Positions 13,625 through 14,860 of a stretch of 14,860 nucleotides of DNA are shown here, one piece after another. Positions within the stretch are counted from its first letter, which is position 1; every line of letters starts with the position of its first letter. The DNA is from Gallionellaceae bacterium (lineage in GTDB: Bacteria > Pseudomonadota > Gammaproteobacteria > Burkholderiales > Gallionellaceae), in assembly GCA_030690855.1 (NCBI GenBank), contig JAUYFR010000234.1, forward strand, positions 1 through 14,860, read 5' to 3'. The notes under the pieces were generated by a model. That model did not search any database, had not been told where the DNA came from, and saw nothing but the letters and a program-made list of their open reading frames with translations. Made by a program: the position numbers and the translations under genes.

Positions 13625-14350
13625 TTATTTTTTCTGCTTGGCTTTTTTCGCTTTTAGCACAGCTTCTAAATTTGCCAACTTATTGGCATCGGTTTCGCCA
13701 CTCACATTGATGAAAATGAGTTTGCCTGTACCCTGATGTAGGTCATCCGCAAAGTCCATCACGGCTCCTATCACGGTTAGCTTGCCTTCTTTTATTTCAT
13801 CATCAAATTTAAGCATTGCGGTGGCGACTTGATTATTCACGTTTGCTCTTACGCCATCTATATTGTTCAAATCTTTGCTGATGGTAATAGTGTCGAGCTC
13901 ACGCTTAATTGAGGGCGACTCTTTTGAATAGTTGCTCGTTGCCGCAGCAATCGCACCGCAACGTGAGTGTCCAATAAACAGTAGCACGGGTGTGTGTAAA
14001 TGATGCACGCCATACTCCACCGAGCCTTCTGCTGTGGACAGTTGGTTGCCAATGTTACGAACCATAAAGAGCTGACCTTCTGGCGTCGCATCCATCATAT
14101 TGGTATGCACACGCGAGTCGGAACAAGTGACGATCGTCGCAGTCGGATGTTGCCCCTTGGCGAGCTCAGAGAAAAATTCAATTTTACGGTTAGAGTAATA
14201 CTTGAAATTGTCTGTTTTTAAACCATTCAAAAAAGTAATTACTGTGGTCGTCGCGTCACTCTCGCCAGCGCTGGCATGTTCATCTTGAGCGTTGGCGGGA
14301 TTAAATAGAATGAGAGCGGCAAAGCAAGCGAGTAATAAAATTCGTTCCAT
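13625..14350 (-). CDS. Beta-class carbonic anhydrase with signal peptide
   Basis: A 241-residue zinc enzyme interconverting CO2 and bicarbonate. The motif TCSDSRV provides Cys76 and the Asp78-Arg80 dyad, and GHSRCGAI provides His128 and Cys131, so the Cys-His-Cys zinc site of beta-carbonic anhydrases is complete. VRNIGN and EYGVHHL are also typical. The first 21 residues (MERILLLACF to NPANA) form a signal peptide with an A-N-A cleavage site, so the enzyme is probably periplasmic. The tail is rich in Lys (KAKKAKQKK). ATG 14348-14350 is chosen because GGAGAAG precedes it by 4 bases and the signal peptide starts there; a reading from 14431 would put 27 residues ahead of the signal peptide. It is monocistronic, with a terminator-like hairpin upstream that separates it from the region to the right. 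Confidence 0.95.
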   Translation of the reverse strand: MERILLLACFAALILFNPANAQDEHASAGESDATTTVITFLNGLKTDNFKYYSNRKIEFFSELAKGQHPTATIVTCSDSRVHTNMMDATPEGQLFMVRNIGNQLSTAEGSVEYGVHHLHTPVLLFIGHSRCGAIAAATSNYSKESPSIKRELDTITISKDLNNIDGVRANVNNQVATAMLKFDDEIKEGKLTVIGAVMDFADDLHQGTGKLIFINVSGETDANKLANLEAVLKAKKAKQKK

Positions 14351-14444
14351 AATACTTCTCCGAGTGGAAGGTTGGTTTCTGCGACTGGGTATAAGTCTAG
14401 CAGTGGAACTGCTTTTGTAAGGTGCGAACAAAGCTGATTTTTTA

Positions 14445-14477
14445 GCCCATTTTTCCTGATTGGATAAAAAAATGGGC
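14445..14477. other. Hairpin alternative to the minus-strand terminator
   Basis: 14445-14454 is a perfect complement of 14468-14477. The second arm shares GGGC (14474-14477) and the A-run with the terminator stem at 14474-14493, so the two structures cannot form together. Confidence 0.5.
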
Positions 14478-14493
14478 GATCTTGCGATCGCCC
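14466..14493 (-). terminator. Intrinsic terminator on the minus strand, with GCAA tetraloop
   Basis: Read on the minus strand, GGGCGATC pairs with GATCGCCC around a GCAA tetraloop and is followed by A and seven Ts. This is a textbook intrinsic terminator shape. No minus-strand gene is visible to its right within the window, so the transcript it would end is unidentified. Confidence 0.7.
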
Positions 14494-14508
14494 GAATAGG
14501 AGGAGAGT

Positions 14509-14541
14509 ATGAAAAAAGAGCCTATTAACGCTCTCATCTAA
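14509..14541 (+). CDS. Possible 10-residue peptide or leader ORF
   Basis: AGGAGGAG ends 3 bases before an ATG that opens the frame MKKEPINALI and stops at TAA 14539-14541. The ribosome site is the strongest in this region, and the AAA AAA second and third codons are typical of well-initiated genes. The peptide shows no run of one amino acid that would mark it as a classical attenuation leader. A hairpin (14536-14555) starts within its last codon. It may be a leader, a remnant of a longer gene, or chance in a purine-rich stretch. Confidence 0.3.
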   Translation: MKKEPINALI

Positions 14542-14581
14542 CACTCGGGTTAGATTCTAAGGGTGAGTGCAGCAAATACAT

Positions 14582-14653
14582 ATATGTCAAATGGCCTAGA
14601 TATATATAGGTAGGGATATATAGGTAGGGATGTGCCTAGGCCGTTTGGCATAT
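14582..14653 (+). repeat. Long hairpin with a tandem 14-base repeat in its loop
   Basis: Arms 14582-14599 and 14636-14653 pair over 18 positions, 16 of them Watson-Crick. The other two are T opposite G, which pair as U-G only in RNA copied from the + strand sense. The loop contains TATATAGGTAGGGA twice in perfect tandem (14603-14616 and 14617-14630). Confidence 0.65.
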
Positions 14654-14671
14654 TGTTTGAATTTTGCATTT

Positions 14672-14703
14672 CACTAATGATGTGACTAATTAGTTCATTA
14701 GTG
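14672..14703. promoter_or_regulatory. Nested dyad, possible operator
   Basis: CACTAATGA (14672-14680) and TCATTAGTG (14695-14703) are perfect inverted repeats enclosing a further palindrome CTAATTAG (14686-14693). ACTAAT/ATTAGT half-sites therefore occur four times. The element ends 9 bases before the next gene's ATG, a suitable place for a repressor site. Confidence 0.45.
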
Positions 14704-14712
14704 GTGGTTGCG

Positions 14713-14860
14713 ATGCGACAAGAAATGGTGGCAGAAAAAAAGAAAAGTTTTGATCGCTTTTTTTCATTTGGAACAGGATTGGGTTTTGGACCCGTGCTAT
14801 TGGTGCCGTTCGCTTATTTGTTGGCAGTGTTTATTCGTTTCGTACTTTCACTTGTCATCT
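14713..14860 (+). CDS. Membrane protein, 5' end only
   Basis: An open frame from ATG 14713-14715 runs to the window edge (49 residues) without a stop. It starts with a charged, basic segment (MRQEMVAEKKKSFDRFF), then becomes hydrophobic (GTGLGFGPVLLVPFAYLLAVFIRFVLSLVI), so at least one membrane helix starts near residue 21. I do not recognise the family from this fragment. No good ribosome site precedes the ATG, and an in-frame ATG at 14725 or GTG at 14701 are alternatives. Base composition is AT-richer upstream than in the neighbours. Confidence 0.55.
   Translation, partial: MRQEMVAEKKKSFDRFFSFGTGLGFGPVLLVPFAYLLAVFIRFVLSLVI

Larger units (their letters stand above)
14351..14712. other. AT-rich, hairpin-rich intergenic region
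   Basis: These 362 bases hold no conventional gene on either strand. They contain the carbonic anhydrase leader (14351-14440), a strong terminator read on the minus strand (14466-14493), a short reading frame with an excellent ribosome site on the + strand (14509-14541), a small hairpin (14536-14542 with 14549-14555), a long hairpin with a tandem repeat in its loop (14582-14653) and a nested dyad (14672-14703). A small RNA gene on either strand is possible but not demonstrated. Confidence 0.6.

Noticed and set aside
14399..14413. AGCAG-TGGAA-CTGCT hairpin followed by TTT
   Set aside because: The stem is only 5 bp and there is no + strand gene upstream for it to terminate.
14239..14544. A minus-strand frame covering the carbonic anhydrase start and upstream region
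   Set aside because: It is a different frame from the carbonic anhydrase, with no ribosome site, and crosses the terminator hairpin.

Overview
The window looks like chromosomal DNA of a betaproteobacterium of moderate GC. The block pilU-pilT facing yggS-proC-yggT-yggU, the aat-bpt pair and the split Aer-like receptor all fit Betaproteobacteria, perhaps the Nitrosomonadales (Gallionellaceae or Methylophilaceae type). That lower rank is an inference from gene content and order. Most of the window is housekeeping and motility genes. I see no phage, insertion sequence, CRISPR array, tRNA or rRNA.

Layout. 1-160 is the 3' end of a DarP/YjgA (DUF615) gene on the + strand, closed by a bidirectional terminator. 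218-2723, all on the minus strand, reads (in transcription order) a PAS sensor protein, an overlapping chemoreceptor with a C-terminal zinc-binding CZB domain, and two near-identical small Cys-rich lipoproteins. A good sigma-28 (FliA) type promoter sits in front of the PAS gene. 2851-3519 (+) is an alpha/beta-hydrolase esterase. 3618-5153 (-) is a large protein of unknown overall function with a PilZ-like c-di-GMP motif. 5252-8582 (+) is a tightly packed run: aat, bpt, an unknown multi-pass membrane protein and pyrD. 8829-11168 (-) holds pilU and pilT, the twitching-motility ATPases, separated by a pair of inverted REP-like elements. 11238-13601 (+) is yggS-proC-yggT-yggU. 13625-14350 (-) is an exported beta-carbonic anhydrase. 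The last 500 bases are an AT-rich, hairpin-rich intergenic stretch leading into the 5' end of a membrane-protein gene cut by the window edge.

Themes. Behaviour and surface motility recur: a flagellar-class promoter driving a redox/energy-type receptor pair, a PilZ-like protein and PilT/PilU. Protein turnover appears as Aat plus Bpt, the two bacterial leucyl-transferases of the N-degron pathway, overlapping by 4 bases. The least explained parts are the twin lipoproteins, whose six core cysteines are symmetrically spaced (3-6-4-6-3), and the structured intergenic DNA at 8610-8730 and 14445-14703.
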